12,298 nucleotides of DNA, taken from assembly GCA_035295665.1 (NCBI GenBank), contig DATGIQ010000546.1:1-12298 (forward strand). The letters are read 5' to 3'. Shown piece after piece: positions 1 to 6,122 of this stretch. A program made the translations under genes and the position numbers. The notes beneath the pieces were generated by a model. That model saw only the letters and a program-made list of their open reading frames with translations, was not told where the DNA came from and searched no databases. The DNA is from DATGIQ01 sp035295665. Lineage in GTDB: Bacteria > Planctomycetota > Planctomycetia > Gemmatales > Gemmataceae. Numbering within the stretch: the first letter of the stretch is position 1; each line of letters begins with the position of its first letter.

Positions 1-555
1 CTGCTCTTGCGGCTGGGGCCGGGCTGGCAACCGGAGCCGCGCCTCCACCAGGCGCTCGCCGTCATCGCCGCCTTGTTCATGGTCTGCGCAATTTTGCGCT
101 TGGCACGTTTCAACATCGAGTCGACGCTGGAGCCGACCACTCAGAAACGCTTCCGCGGCCTACCGTCTCCCGGTGCGGCTGGCTGCGTGGCTTCGCTGGC
201 AATCCTCCGCAGTAGTGAGCAATTCTTGAGGTGGTCCGCCCTGGATCCGGAGCTGGCACGCAAGGCCATCGAGATCTGGTCGACTCTGGGCGCGTTGTGC
301 GTTGCCCTGCTCATGGTCTCGCGCGTTCCTTACCCGCATCTGACCAAGCAGATTCTGCGCGGCCGGCGGCCCTTCCGGCACGTCGTCCAGGTCATCATCG
401 CCGTCTGTGTGATTGTCCTGATCTGGGAGCTGGCGCTGGTCTTGCTCTTCTGGATGTATGCTCTTGTCATGCCGCTCCGCTACTTGTGGGTGCGCACCCT
501 GCACCGGGCAACCGCTCCGCCGCAACCAGGATGGGATGACCCTACTCCCCGTTAA
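1..555 (+). CDS. pssA: CDP-diacylglycerol--serine O-phosphatidyltransferase (PssA), C-terminal part
   Basis: This is the 3' end of a gene that begins left of the window; the frame is open from base 1 to the TAA at 553-555, giving 184 visible residues. The family transfers a phosphatidyl group from CDP-diacylglycerol to serine in the inner membrane, the first step towards phosphatidylethanolamine. The visible part carries the PssA signature LRLARFN, followed about 20 residues later by GLPSPGAAG, and then three or four hydrophobic stretches (around IWSTLGALCVALLMV and VVQVIIAVCVIVLIWELALVLLFW) that suit the membrane segments of this enzyme. The catalytic CDP-alcohol phosphotransferase motif (DGxxAR...GxxxD...D) should lie upstream and cannot be checked here. 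It ends 52 bp before the convergent DUF1559 gene. The family is clear; the PssA assignment rather than another CDP-alcohol phosphotransferase rests on the LRLARFN/GLPSP pair. Confidence 0.88.
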   Translation: MLLRLGPGWQPEPRLHQALAVIAALFMVCAILRLARFNIESTLEPTTQKRFRGLPSPGAAGCVASLAILRSSEQFLRWSALDPELARKAIEIWSTLGALCVALLMVSRVPYPHLTKQILRGRRPFRHVVQVIIAVCVIVLIWELALVLLFWMYALVMPLRYLWVRTLHRATAPPQPGWDDPTPR

Positions 556-607
556 GACACGTGCAGAAAACAGCCGGTGCGCTGGCAGGAACGCCAGTCG
601 CTCCCAG

Positions 608-1552
608 CTACTCCTGGGCGCTTACAACTTCGCCGCCACACCGCGTGGACAGTGCCGGCAAAATGGGGTTGGCCTGGTAAGACAGAAATCGGACCGAGCC
701 ATCGGCGAAGAGCCAGTTGCCTCCACCGGGATGCGCACTCCAGAAGTGGTGTGTATCACAGTTGTTGTTGTCACTGGCCCGGTAATTTTCAGGAAGCAAG
801 CGGGTGCAGAAAACGGGGGGTTGATCAGTTGAAGTCCCGTAGACGGGAAACGTATTGCGCACTCCCAGTGAGGCATCGAACGCACTCCACGTCCACCAGC
901 CCCAAAAAAGATCCAGAGACGGTGGTCGTTCGCCCACGAGCACCGTCGTGCTTGTGCCATCCGTGATGTCTGCGATCCGTGTTCGGGAGCTTTCGTAAAT
1001 GACTCCATCGCACCTGGGCCGACCCGAGGGCGCAAATGGATTCCCATTGAAGGTCATGGTTCCTGTAACAGCCAAATAATCGGTCAGTCCCTGCCTGCCG
1101 AATCCCTCGTTGCCGGTGTAGAAATTCATGGCGCGATTGTCCGAAGGACATGCGTAGATCGGCACATGCCGTTCGTGGTAGGTGGAATACCCGGCTTGAT
1201 CCAAGTTGTTTTGCTCGATGAAAGGGAGGATCAACGTGGCCCAGCTTTTCGTCAACACCACGCGATTGGGATTCGTCGAATCCGGCGTGAGACTTGGGTC
1301 GAGGAATAATGCGCGTGCATCGTAAGCTTGGGGGAAAGTGCGGTACACATCGTGATAGCCGTGCATCGCGATGCCGATTTGCTTCAAATTGTTCACGCAC
1401 TGAGTACGGTTGACGGCTTCGCGAACTCTCTGGACGCCGGGAAGAAGCAGCGCGATCAGAACCGAGATGATGGCTATCGACACCAGTAGCTCAATCAAAG
1501 AAAAGCCGTTTGAATGGTTGATCTTGCTGCGGTCGAAGAAGGAATGGACCAT
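608..1552 (-). CDS. DUF1559 domain-containing pseudopilin-like protein
   Basis: The protein has 314 residues. A type IV prepilin/pseudopilin leader is visible: a short basic N-terminus ends at Gly16, followed by FSLIELL with the conserved Glu at +5 (residue 21) and a hydrophobic helix to about residue 38. The rest fits DUF1559 (SBP_bac_10): the RVREAVNRTQCVNNLKQIG segment after the helix, NG and DGTS motifs in the middle (ITDGTSTTVLVGE, 196-208), and the C-terminal HHFWSAHPGGGNWLFADGSV (268-287), followed by LSTRCGGEVV. These proteins are found in dozens to hundreds of copies in planctomycetes. They are probably processed by prepilin peptidase and exported, but their role is unknown. The ATG at 1550-1552 is preceded by a weak GGAG about 10 nt upstream and a sigma54-like promoter. 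It follows the thiE gene on the same strand after 232 bp, so it is probably its own unit. Confidence 0.93.
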   Translation of the reverse strand: MVHSFFDRSKINHSNGFSLIELLVSIAIISVLIALLLPGVQRVREAVNRTQCVNNLKQIGIAMHGYHDVYRTFPQAYDARALFLDPSLTPDSTNPNRVVLTKSWATLILPFIEQNNLDQAGYSTYHERHVPIYACPSDNRAMNFYTGNEGFGRQGLTDYLAVTGTMTFNGNPFAPSGRPRCDGVIYESSRTRIADITDGTSTTVLVGERPPSLDLFWGWWTWSAFDASLGVRNTFPVYGTSTDQPPVFCTRLLPENYRASDNNNCDTHHFWSAHPGGGNWLFADGSVRFLSYQANPILPALSTRCGGEVVSAQE

Positions 1553-1580
1553 GGCAGAGTTGCTCCGCTTCCGGGCGACC

Positions 1581-1596
1581 TGTCAAAAAATGTCAA
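1581..1596 (-). repeat. Paired TTGACA direct repeat upstream of the DUF1559 gene
   Basis: On the minus strand TTGACA occurs twice (1596-1591 and 1586-1581) separated by TTTT, a 10-bp period equal to one helical turn. It lies between the sigma54-like element and the start codon. It could be a regulator site or chance. Neither copy has a plausible -10 box at promoter distance. Confidence 0.25.
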
Positions 1597-1612
1597 GCGA
1601 ACACTGTGCCAA
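1596..1612 (-). promoter_or_regulatory. Possible sigma54 (-24/-12) promoter for the DUF1559 gene
   Basis: Read on the minus strand, this site is TTGGCACAGTGTTCGCT. It matches the RpoN consensus YTGGCAC-N5-TTGCW at every defined base except one (C for the second T of TTGC), with the invariant GG and GC doublets at the correct 10-bp offset. Transcription would start near 1585, leaving a leader of about 30 nt before the ATG at 1552. A TTGACA follows immediately, but no matching -10 box was found 16 to 18 bp beyond it. The match is seen in sequence; its use as a promoter is inferred. Confidence 0.4.
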
Positions 1613-1706
1613 TTCCGCGGGCAGTTGCGAATCTCAAATGTCGGGGATGAGACAAAGGTATGCACGACCGATGCTGGCCCACTAATCAGTACGAAGCGCA
1701 CCTCAG

Positions 1707-1731
1707 GTATTCCTCAAGATCGCAAGAATAC
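1707..1731. repeat. Inverted repeat in the thiE/DUF1559 gap
   Basis: GTATTC (1707-1712) and GAATAC (1726-1731) form a perfect 6-bp inverted repeat around a 13-nt centre; two further pairs are possible on the minus strand if one G-U is allowed. It lies about 54 nt beyond the thiE stop codon, with no following T run. It may be a weak transcription end for thiE or an operator; the evidence is thin. Confidence 0.25.
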
Positions 1732-1784
1732 TGCGAAGCAGAAACTCTAGCCTTGCACGATCCTGATACGAGGTGCATCGATCG

Positions 1785-3314
1785 CTACCGGTTACCGCTC
1801 TTCCCGACAGTCTCATCAAGGACACGCCGCATTGCCGCCGCCACCGCGCGCGGGTCTTGTGCCTGGCAAATTGCCTGGCTGACCGCAACCCGGCGGGCTC
1901 CAGCGGCGACGGCGGTAGCGATCGTATCGAGACTAACCCCGCCAAGAATGAATGCCGGAAGTGAGGTTTCTGCCGTGGCGAGCCGGATGAACTCCAGCCC
2001 GGCAAGCTCATCAAAGTGTTTTGTCATGGAAGCGAACGCTGGTCCAACGCCCACGTAGCTGGCCCCATCCAGTATGGCCTGCCGAACTTGCTCCACCGTA
2101 TGTGTGCTGACCCCAATCAGCATGTCCGGTCCGGCAATTCGGCGTGCGTCCTTGACGGAAAGATCTTCCTGACCCAGGTGGACACCATCGGCCTCGGCTA
2201 GGCGGGCAAGGTCGGGTCGGTCGTTCAGGATGAAGAGCACGCCTGCCTTTTGTGTCCAGCGGCGGACCTGCCGGGCACGCTCCAGGAGGGCACGATCATC
2301 CAGCTCCTTTTCCCGCAGCTGGATCATCTGGGCTCCGCCTGCGGCAGCTTCCTGAATTGTCCAGTCCAGTCCAGCCCTACAATGCGAGCCGGTTACCAGG
2401 ATGTAGAGTCGTGCCTCGGCTAACCGCCGCCGGGCCATCCCGCCCAACACGATTGCCCGTTCCAGCGTATAACTGCGGTAACGGAGCTGTTCCAGGGCTG
2501 CGCCCAGCTCAGGGCTGCACAGCTTGCCGAACTCCTCCAGGCTTCGCAGAGCTTCTTGCAGTCGTTTCAGGTTGGCATGGACCACCGCGTGCAGTGAAAG
2601 CCGCTCTTGCTCACGTGCTGTGGAGATGTCCGTGCCAATATCGCGGAGGGTTTCGCGCGCTTGCAGGAGGAGATCGGAAGGGAGAACCGCTAATGTCTCT
2701 GTCAGGTCGTGGCGAAGCTGTTTCAATTCTTTGCTCAGGAAACGATCCTCGAGGTTGAAGCGGCAATAATCTTCGATCACCCGCAGCGCTTCCCGCGCGC
2801 GATTGCTGTCGGCGTCAAGGATGCGTGCGGCATCCATCCGCTCCGTCGGATCCACCAGATGCAATGGTTCATCCATCGGCAGAGCGCGGCAGGCAGATGT
2901 CATCTCGGATTCCAGCTTGGCATAGTCGAGCCCGACCGAAACGAGCTTCTCCCGGAGAGCCTCTTCACGCTGGAGCAGAGCCAGCAGGACGTGGTCACTG
3001 GCAATCGTGGCGTCGCCGGCAAGATCGTTCGCCCGGGCCCGGGCATCCTGCATGATCTCTTGCGTCTGGGGATCTACGGGCACGGGGGCGGACCGATCAG
3101 GCTCGGCGCGATTCTGGCCGGCAAAGGCTGCTTGGATCACTGAGGCCGCGGCTCCAAAACGCGCCAACAGCAAAGCTGCTTTGCCCTCTTCTTCATTCAG
3201 GAGGCCGAGGAGGAGGTGGCATGGTTGAACCTCCGTGGCACCGAAGCGGCGTGCCCATTGTTGGGCCGCGTCGAGCGCGCGCGCAACCGCTGGCGTGAGA
3301 TCTGGCAGGATCAA
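1785..3314 (-). CDS. thiE: Thiamine phosphate synthase with ThiD2 and Clp_N-like domains (fusion)
   Basis: This 509-residue protein has three parts. Residues about 6-140 resemble the Clp N-terminal double repeat (repeat 1 at 6-54 with the PCHLLLGLL core, repeat 2 at 81-137 with SDHVLLALL). Residues about 160-290 match the ThiD2 domain, a dedicated HMP-phosphate kinase known fused to ThiE, for example in cyanobacteria (RILDADSNRAREALRVIEDY; RDIGTDISTAREQER; NLKRLQEALRSLEEFGK). Residues about 302-505 are a TIM-barrel ThiE that joins HMP-PP to thiazole phosphate, with QLREK (332-336), ND (364-365), DGVHLGQED (376-384), GVSTH (401-405), MTK (Lys432) and GGV (458-460). The open frame runs 126 codons further upstream to an ATG at 3692, but that extension has no family resemblance and would overlap the divergent TolC gene. 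I chose TTG at 3314-3312, preceded by AGGGG with a 7-nt spacer and directly before the Clp_N repeat. No CTGAGA-type TPP riboswitch core was found upstream. Confidence 0.9.
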   Translation of the reverse strand: MILPDLTPAVARALDAAQQWARRFGATEVQPCHLLLGLLNEEEGKAALLLARFGAAASVIQAAFAGQNRAEPDRSAPVPVDPQTQEIMQDARARANDLAGDATIASDHVLLALLQREEALREKLVSVGLDYAKLESEMTSACRALPMDEPLHLVDPTERMDAARILDADSNRAREALRVIEDYCRFNLEDRFLSKELKQLRHDLTETLAVLPSDLLLQARETLRDIGTDISTAREQERLSLHAVVHANLKRLQEALRSLEEFGKLCSPELGAALEQLRYRSYTLERAIVLGGMARRRLAEARLYILVTGSHCRAGLDWTIQEAAAGGAQMIQLREKELDDRALLERARQVRRWTQKAGVLFILNDRPDLARLAEADGVHLGQEDLSVKDARRIAGPDMLIGVSTHTVEQVRQAILDGASYVGVGPAFASMTKHFDELAGLEFIRLATAETSLPAFILGGVSLDTIATAVAAGARRVAVSQAICQAQDPRAVAAAMRRVLDETVGKSGNR

Positions 3315-3321
3315 GCTGTAG

Positions 3322-3326
3322 CCCCT
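3322..3326 (-). promoter_or_regulatory. Ribosome binding site that decides the TTG start of thiE
   Basis: AGGGG on the minus strand lies 7 nt before the TTG at 3314. No ATG or GTG lies in frame between the distant ATG at 3692 and the Clp_N repeat, so this is the best supported start. Confidence 0.55.
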
Positions 3327-3584
3327 GGATGGGAAAACTCTAGCGATTTTAAGACCCGTGCTCCCCGGATAGTTTACCGAAAAACCAGGGGATTGGAATG
3401 AGCGCCGGCCGGCCAAACCGCACGGAGGGACTGGGCCGTCTGGAGCTATCGTGAATTTGCGCACTTGCCCGCTTGTGCTTGCAGAAAGAGAAAGTTTCGA
3501 GCCGATGCTAAAGCTGATAAGTGGGTGGAACAGAGAGTAATCTGGACCCAATTCTTTAGCACCCAGCAACGAGGCCGAACAATC

Positions 3585-4889
3585 ATGGAGCACGCTACAC
3601 GGAGGTGGCAGGGGCGAATCACGATTTCCAGGGGATGGGCGAGTTGCATCTTGCTGCTTCTGGGGTTTGGTTCTTTGGCCGCCCAAACGCAATCGAACCC
3701 GACCGTTTCACTCCTGACGCTGGGCGACTGTGTGCGGATCGCTCTGGAACAGCAGCCGGCCCTGGCTGCCCAGCGGGCCAGCTTGGCCGCGGCACAGGAA
3801 GGATATCGCGGGGTCCAGGATCTCTGTGTGCCGACCTTCCTCGCGCGCGACCTCCCCATTCGCCGCAAACAGTCCTGCCTGGGAATCACCATCGCCTATG
3901 CAGGCCTCTGTCAGGCAGAGTGGGAAACAGTCTACGCCGTTACCCGCACCTACTTCGGCGTGGTCTATGCCCGGCAGCAGCTCCGGGTTGCCGATGATCT
4001 GGTGAACAGCCTCCGATTCTACCAGGAACGAGTCCGCGACCTCGTCAACAAGGGTGAAAGCCCCAAGGACTGGACCACGAGCACGGTGGACAAAATTACC
4101 ATTTATCTGGAGCTGGCGGACGTCCGGAGGGCGGAGGCTCTCCGTGGCATCGATCGCGCAATCGCCGCCTTGCGGGAGGCGATGGGCGTTGGTCCGGAAA
4201 TGCCCCTCGACGTGGCAGACCAAAGCCTGCCTGTCCCCAACGTGGGTGCGAATCGAGGGCAGATCGTGGCCTTGGCTCTGGGCCGGCGCGGTGAACTGGT
4301 ACAGGTCGTGACCGCGGCCGAAGTTGCCGATCTGGAGGTGAATGCCCAGGGAAAGACTTTTCGGCCGACCGCCCCCACGTTTGCCTCCGGTGCCGACATC
4401 CATGCTCGCCCCGTACCGCAGGGGATCAGTAACCACGAATATCGGCCAGGAGCCACGGGGCTGGAAATGCCGCCCAACCTTGCCGGGACCCGCTCGTCCC
4501 GCATCGAGCATGCACGCGATTTGAGTGCCCGGGCAGCCGCGGTCGTGGACAAGACGCGGAACCTGATCGCCCTGGAAGCGGAAGATATGTACTACAAGTG
4601 GGAAGAGGCGACGCGTAAAGTGCCGCAAAGCGACACGGCCGAGCAGGCCGGCAACCGCCTGGCCAGGAACACGCGCGAAGATTTTCGGGCCGCCCAGCGC
4701 GTGAAGATCGAAGATATCTTGACCAATGAAGCCTTGGCGGCACAGGCTGCGGCTGCGCACAATGAGGCTCTCTACCAGCTCGTGGTGGCGCTGGCCGATC
4801 TCCAGCGCGTGACGGCCGGCGGGTTCAATCCCGGTTTCGCCGCTATCGATTGCACCGCTGGTACGCCAAGTTTGGGCGCGACACCATGA
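3585..4889 (+). CDS. TolC-family outer membrane efflux protein
   Basis: This 434-residue protein fits the outer-membrane efflux protein (OEP) family, whose trimers form the exit duct of tripartite pumps. The N-terminus is a signal peptide: basic residues, a hydrophobic run (about 21-31, CILLLLGFGSL) and a likely cut after LAA. TLGDCVRIALEQQPAL (45-60) is the typical TolC opening; long Ala/Arg/Gln-rich helices follow in two halves (about 115-200 and 305-410, the latter with VKIEDILTNEALAAQAAAAHNEAL). The middle (about 265-300, Gly/Pro-rich) separates the two repeats. It is slightly shorter than E. coli CusC or TolC. The frame is open to an ATG at 3465, but the ATG at 3585 places the signal peptide correctly and has GAGG at 3571-3574. 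It is divergent from thiE and probably serves the RND pump and adaptor encoded downstream on the opposite strand. Confidence 0.85.
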   Translation: MEHATRRWQGRITISRGWASCILLLLGFGSLAAQTQSNPTVSLLTLGDCVRIALEQQPALAAQRASLAAAQEGYRGVQDLCVPTFLARDLPIRRKQSCLGITIAYAGLCQAEWETVYAVTRTYFGVVYARQQLRVADDLVNSLRFYQERVRDLVNKGESPKDWTTSTVDKITIYLELADVRRAEALRGIDRAIAALREAMGVGPEMPLDVADQSLPVPNVGANRGQIVALALGRRGELVQVVTAAEVADLEVNAQGKTFRPTAPTFASGADIHARPVPQGISNHEYRPGATGLEMPPNLAGTRSSRIEHARDLSARAAAVVDKTRNLIALEAEDMYYKWEEATRKVPQSDTAEQAGNRLARNTREDFRAAQRVKIEDILTNEALAAQAAAAHNEALYQLVVALADLQRVTAGGFNPGFAAIDCTAGTPSLGATP

Positions 4890-5075
4890 CCGCCTGGCAA
4901 AAAGGTGGAAAAGCGTCAAGAATTTTTTGCACCAGACCCGTTGCCGATGCTAAGCTTTCAGTGCCACGTTTGCCGATGCGTCACGCAACATTAACTTCGG
5001 TGAGGGATGCTTGCAGAACGGAGATCTCCCGTTCGATGGCGCGGAGCGATCGCAAGCCCGTCCCAAAGAATTTGC

Positions 5076-5104
5076 TTGACACGTTCTAGGAAAGTACTTC
5101 TAAT
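5076..5104 (+). promoter_or_regulatory. Near-consensus sigma70 promoter for the PhnD-like gene
   Basis: TTGACA (5076-5081) and TCTAAT (5099-5104) are separated by exactly 17 bp; the -35 box is perfect and the -10 box has 5 of 6 matches. Transcription would begin near 5111, giving a leader of about 50 nt. It lies in the 274-bp gap after the TolC gene, so the PhnD-like gene need not depend on read-through from it. The rest of this gap shows no gene; a loose GCAAAAA/TTTTTGC pair (4897-4903 and 4924-4930) could be a poor terminator for the TolC gene. Confidence 0.7.
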
Positions 5105-5163
5105 CAATTGCAGAAGGCTGGGCTGATCCAGCCCCCCGGGACAGCAGAAGAGGAGCAGGGGTC

Positions 5164-6078
5164 ATGTTCGCGTACGGAACGAGAGTCCTCGGAGCCGTTG
5201 CGCTCCTGGCCGGGTTTTCCGCCATTTTTTCCGCAGATCTCAAGGCCGGCAACCGGGGGGCACGAACCGGCCCGGTGCGAATTGGCCTGATTGCGACCCT
5301 GTTCAGCGATATGCCGGAGCCGATCGTGATGGCGATGATGCAGCCGTTCGGCGCTCTCATGGAGGAGCAGACCGGCGTAAGTGGAGAGCTCGTGGCCTGT
5401 GGCGATGCGGAGGATCTCGGACAACAGCTGACGGAAGATAAAGTCCAGCTGGGCGTCTTCCACGGAATCGAATTTGGCTGGGCCCGCCAGAAGCATCCCG
5501 AGCTGCGCCCGCTCGTGATTGCCGTCAATCAGCAACGCAGTCTGCACGCGCATTTGGTCGTCCGCACCGACAGCAAGGTGGACAATCTGGGCGACCTTCA
5601 GGGCAAAGTCCTGGCGTTGCCGAATCAGACGCGCGAGCATTGCCGGATGTTCCTGCGGCGCCGCTGTCAGGAGTGGAAGAAGGAGCCGGCGAACTTCTTT
5701 TCGAAGATTACCAACCCCGCCAATGTCGAAGACGCCCTGGACGACGTGGTGGATGGCGCGGTGCAGGTTTGCGTGGTCGATGCCGTCGCATTGGATTGTT
5801 ACAAGCGGCGCAAACCGGGGCGCTTTACGAAACTGAAAATCCTGCATTCATCGGAAGCATTTCCCGCCGCGGTCGTGGTGTTTCGACCGGGAATCCTGGA
5901 GCAGGCAACCTTGAAACGTTTCCGGGAGGGGATGCTGAGCGCCAACCGCACCGTGGTGGGGAGGCAACTGATGACACTCTGGAAGCTCACTGGCTTCGAA
6001 GCAGTTCCGTCGGACTACGATCGAACTCTGACGGAAATCGTGAAGGCGTATCCGGCCCCCGCACCGAGCGGGAAGTGA
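5164..6078 (+). CDS. PhnD-family phosphate/phosphonate-type substrate-binding protein
   Basis: This 304-residue secreted protein starts at an ATG with a strong AGGAG (5151-5155, 8-nt spacer). Residues about 8-24 form a signal peptide core (LGAVALLAGFSAIFSA). The mature part fits the PhnD/phosphate-phosphite-phosphonate ABC binding protein family: VRIGLIATLFSDMPEPIV at the start of lobe one, VQLGVFHGIEFGWARQKHPE (94-113), NLGDLQGKVLALPNQT (141-156) and a hinge-to-lobe-two segment with VCVVDAVALDCYK. Family members bind oxyanions such as phosphonate or phosphite for an ABC importer. No ABC permease or ATPase is visible in this window, so the ligand and the partner are unknown. It ends 44 bp before the convergent RND pump gene and sits between the two halves of the efflux locus, which raises the idea of a periplasmic binding or sensing role connected to efflux (inference). 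Confidence 0.85.
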   Translation: MFAYGTRVLGAVALLAGFSAIFSADLKAGNRGARTGPVRIGLIATLFSDMPEPIVMAMMQPFGALMEEQTGVSGELVACGDAEDLGQQLTEDKVQLGVFHGIEFGWARQKHPELRPLVIAVNQQRSLHAHLVVRTDSKVDNLGDLQGKVLALPNQTREHCRMFLRRRCQEWKKEPANFFSKITNPANVEDALDDVVDGAVQVCVVDAVALDCYKRRKPGRFTKLKILHSSEAFPAAVVVFRPGILEQATLKRFREGMLSANRTVVGRQLMTLWKLTGFEAVPSDYDRTLTEIVKAYPAPAPSGK

Positions 6079-6094
6079 GGGGCGAAGGGGTTGG

Positions 6095-6111
6095 GTCGAG
6101 CCAAGCTCGAC
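6095..6111. terminator. Stem-loop between convergent genes
   Basis: GTCGAGC (6095-6101) and GCTCGAC (6105-6111) form a perfect 7-bp stem with a CAA loop. The element lies in the 44-bp gap between the stop codons of the PhnD-like gene and the RND pump gene, where a bidirectional terminator is expected. There is no T run on either side, so it is not a classic intrinsic terminator; it may act as an mRNA 3' end or with Rho. Confidence 0.45.
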
Positions 6112-6122
6112 GTCGTGAATCG

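Noticed and set aside
582..597. CTGGC/GCCAG inverted repeat between pssA and the DUF1559 gene as a terminator
   Set aside because: Only a 5-bp stem with a 6-nt loop and no T run; too weak to call.
3315..3584. Possible TPP riboswitch upstream of the thiamine gene
   Set aside because: No CTGAGA core or matching THI-box elements are visible on the minus strand in this gap.
4941..4979. 10-bp direct repeat TTGCCGATGC at 4941-4950 and 4970-4979, with a related GCCGATGCTAA at 3501
   Set aside because: Short, GC-rich and without symmetry or a clear relation to promoters; most likely chance, although an operator cannot be excluded.
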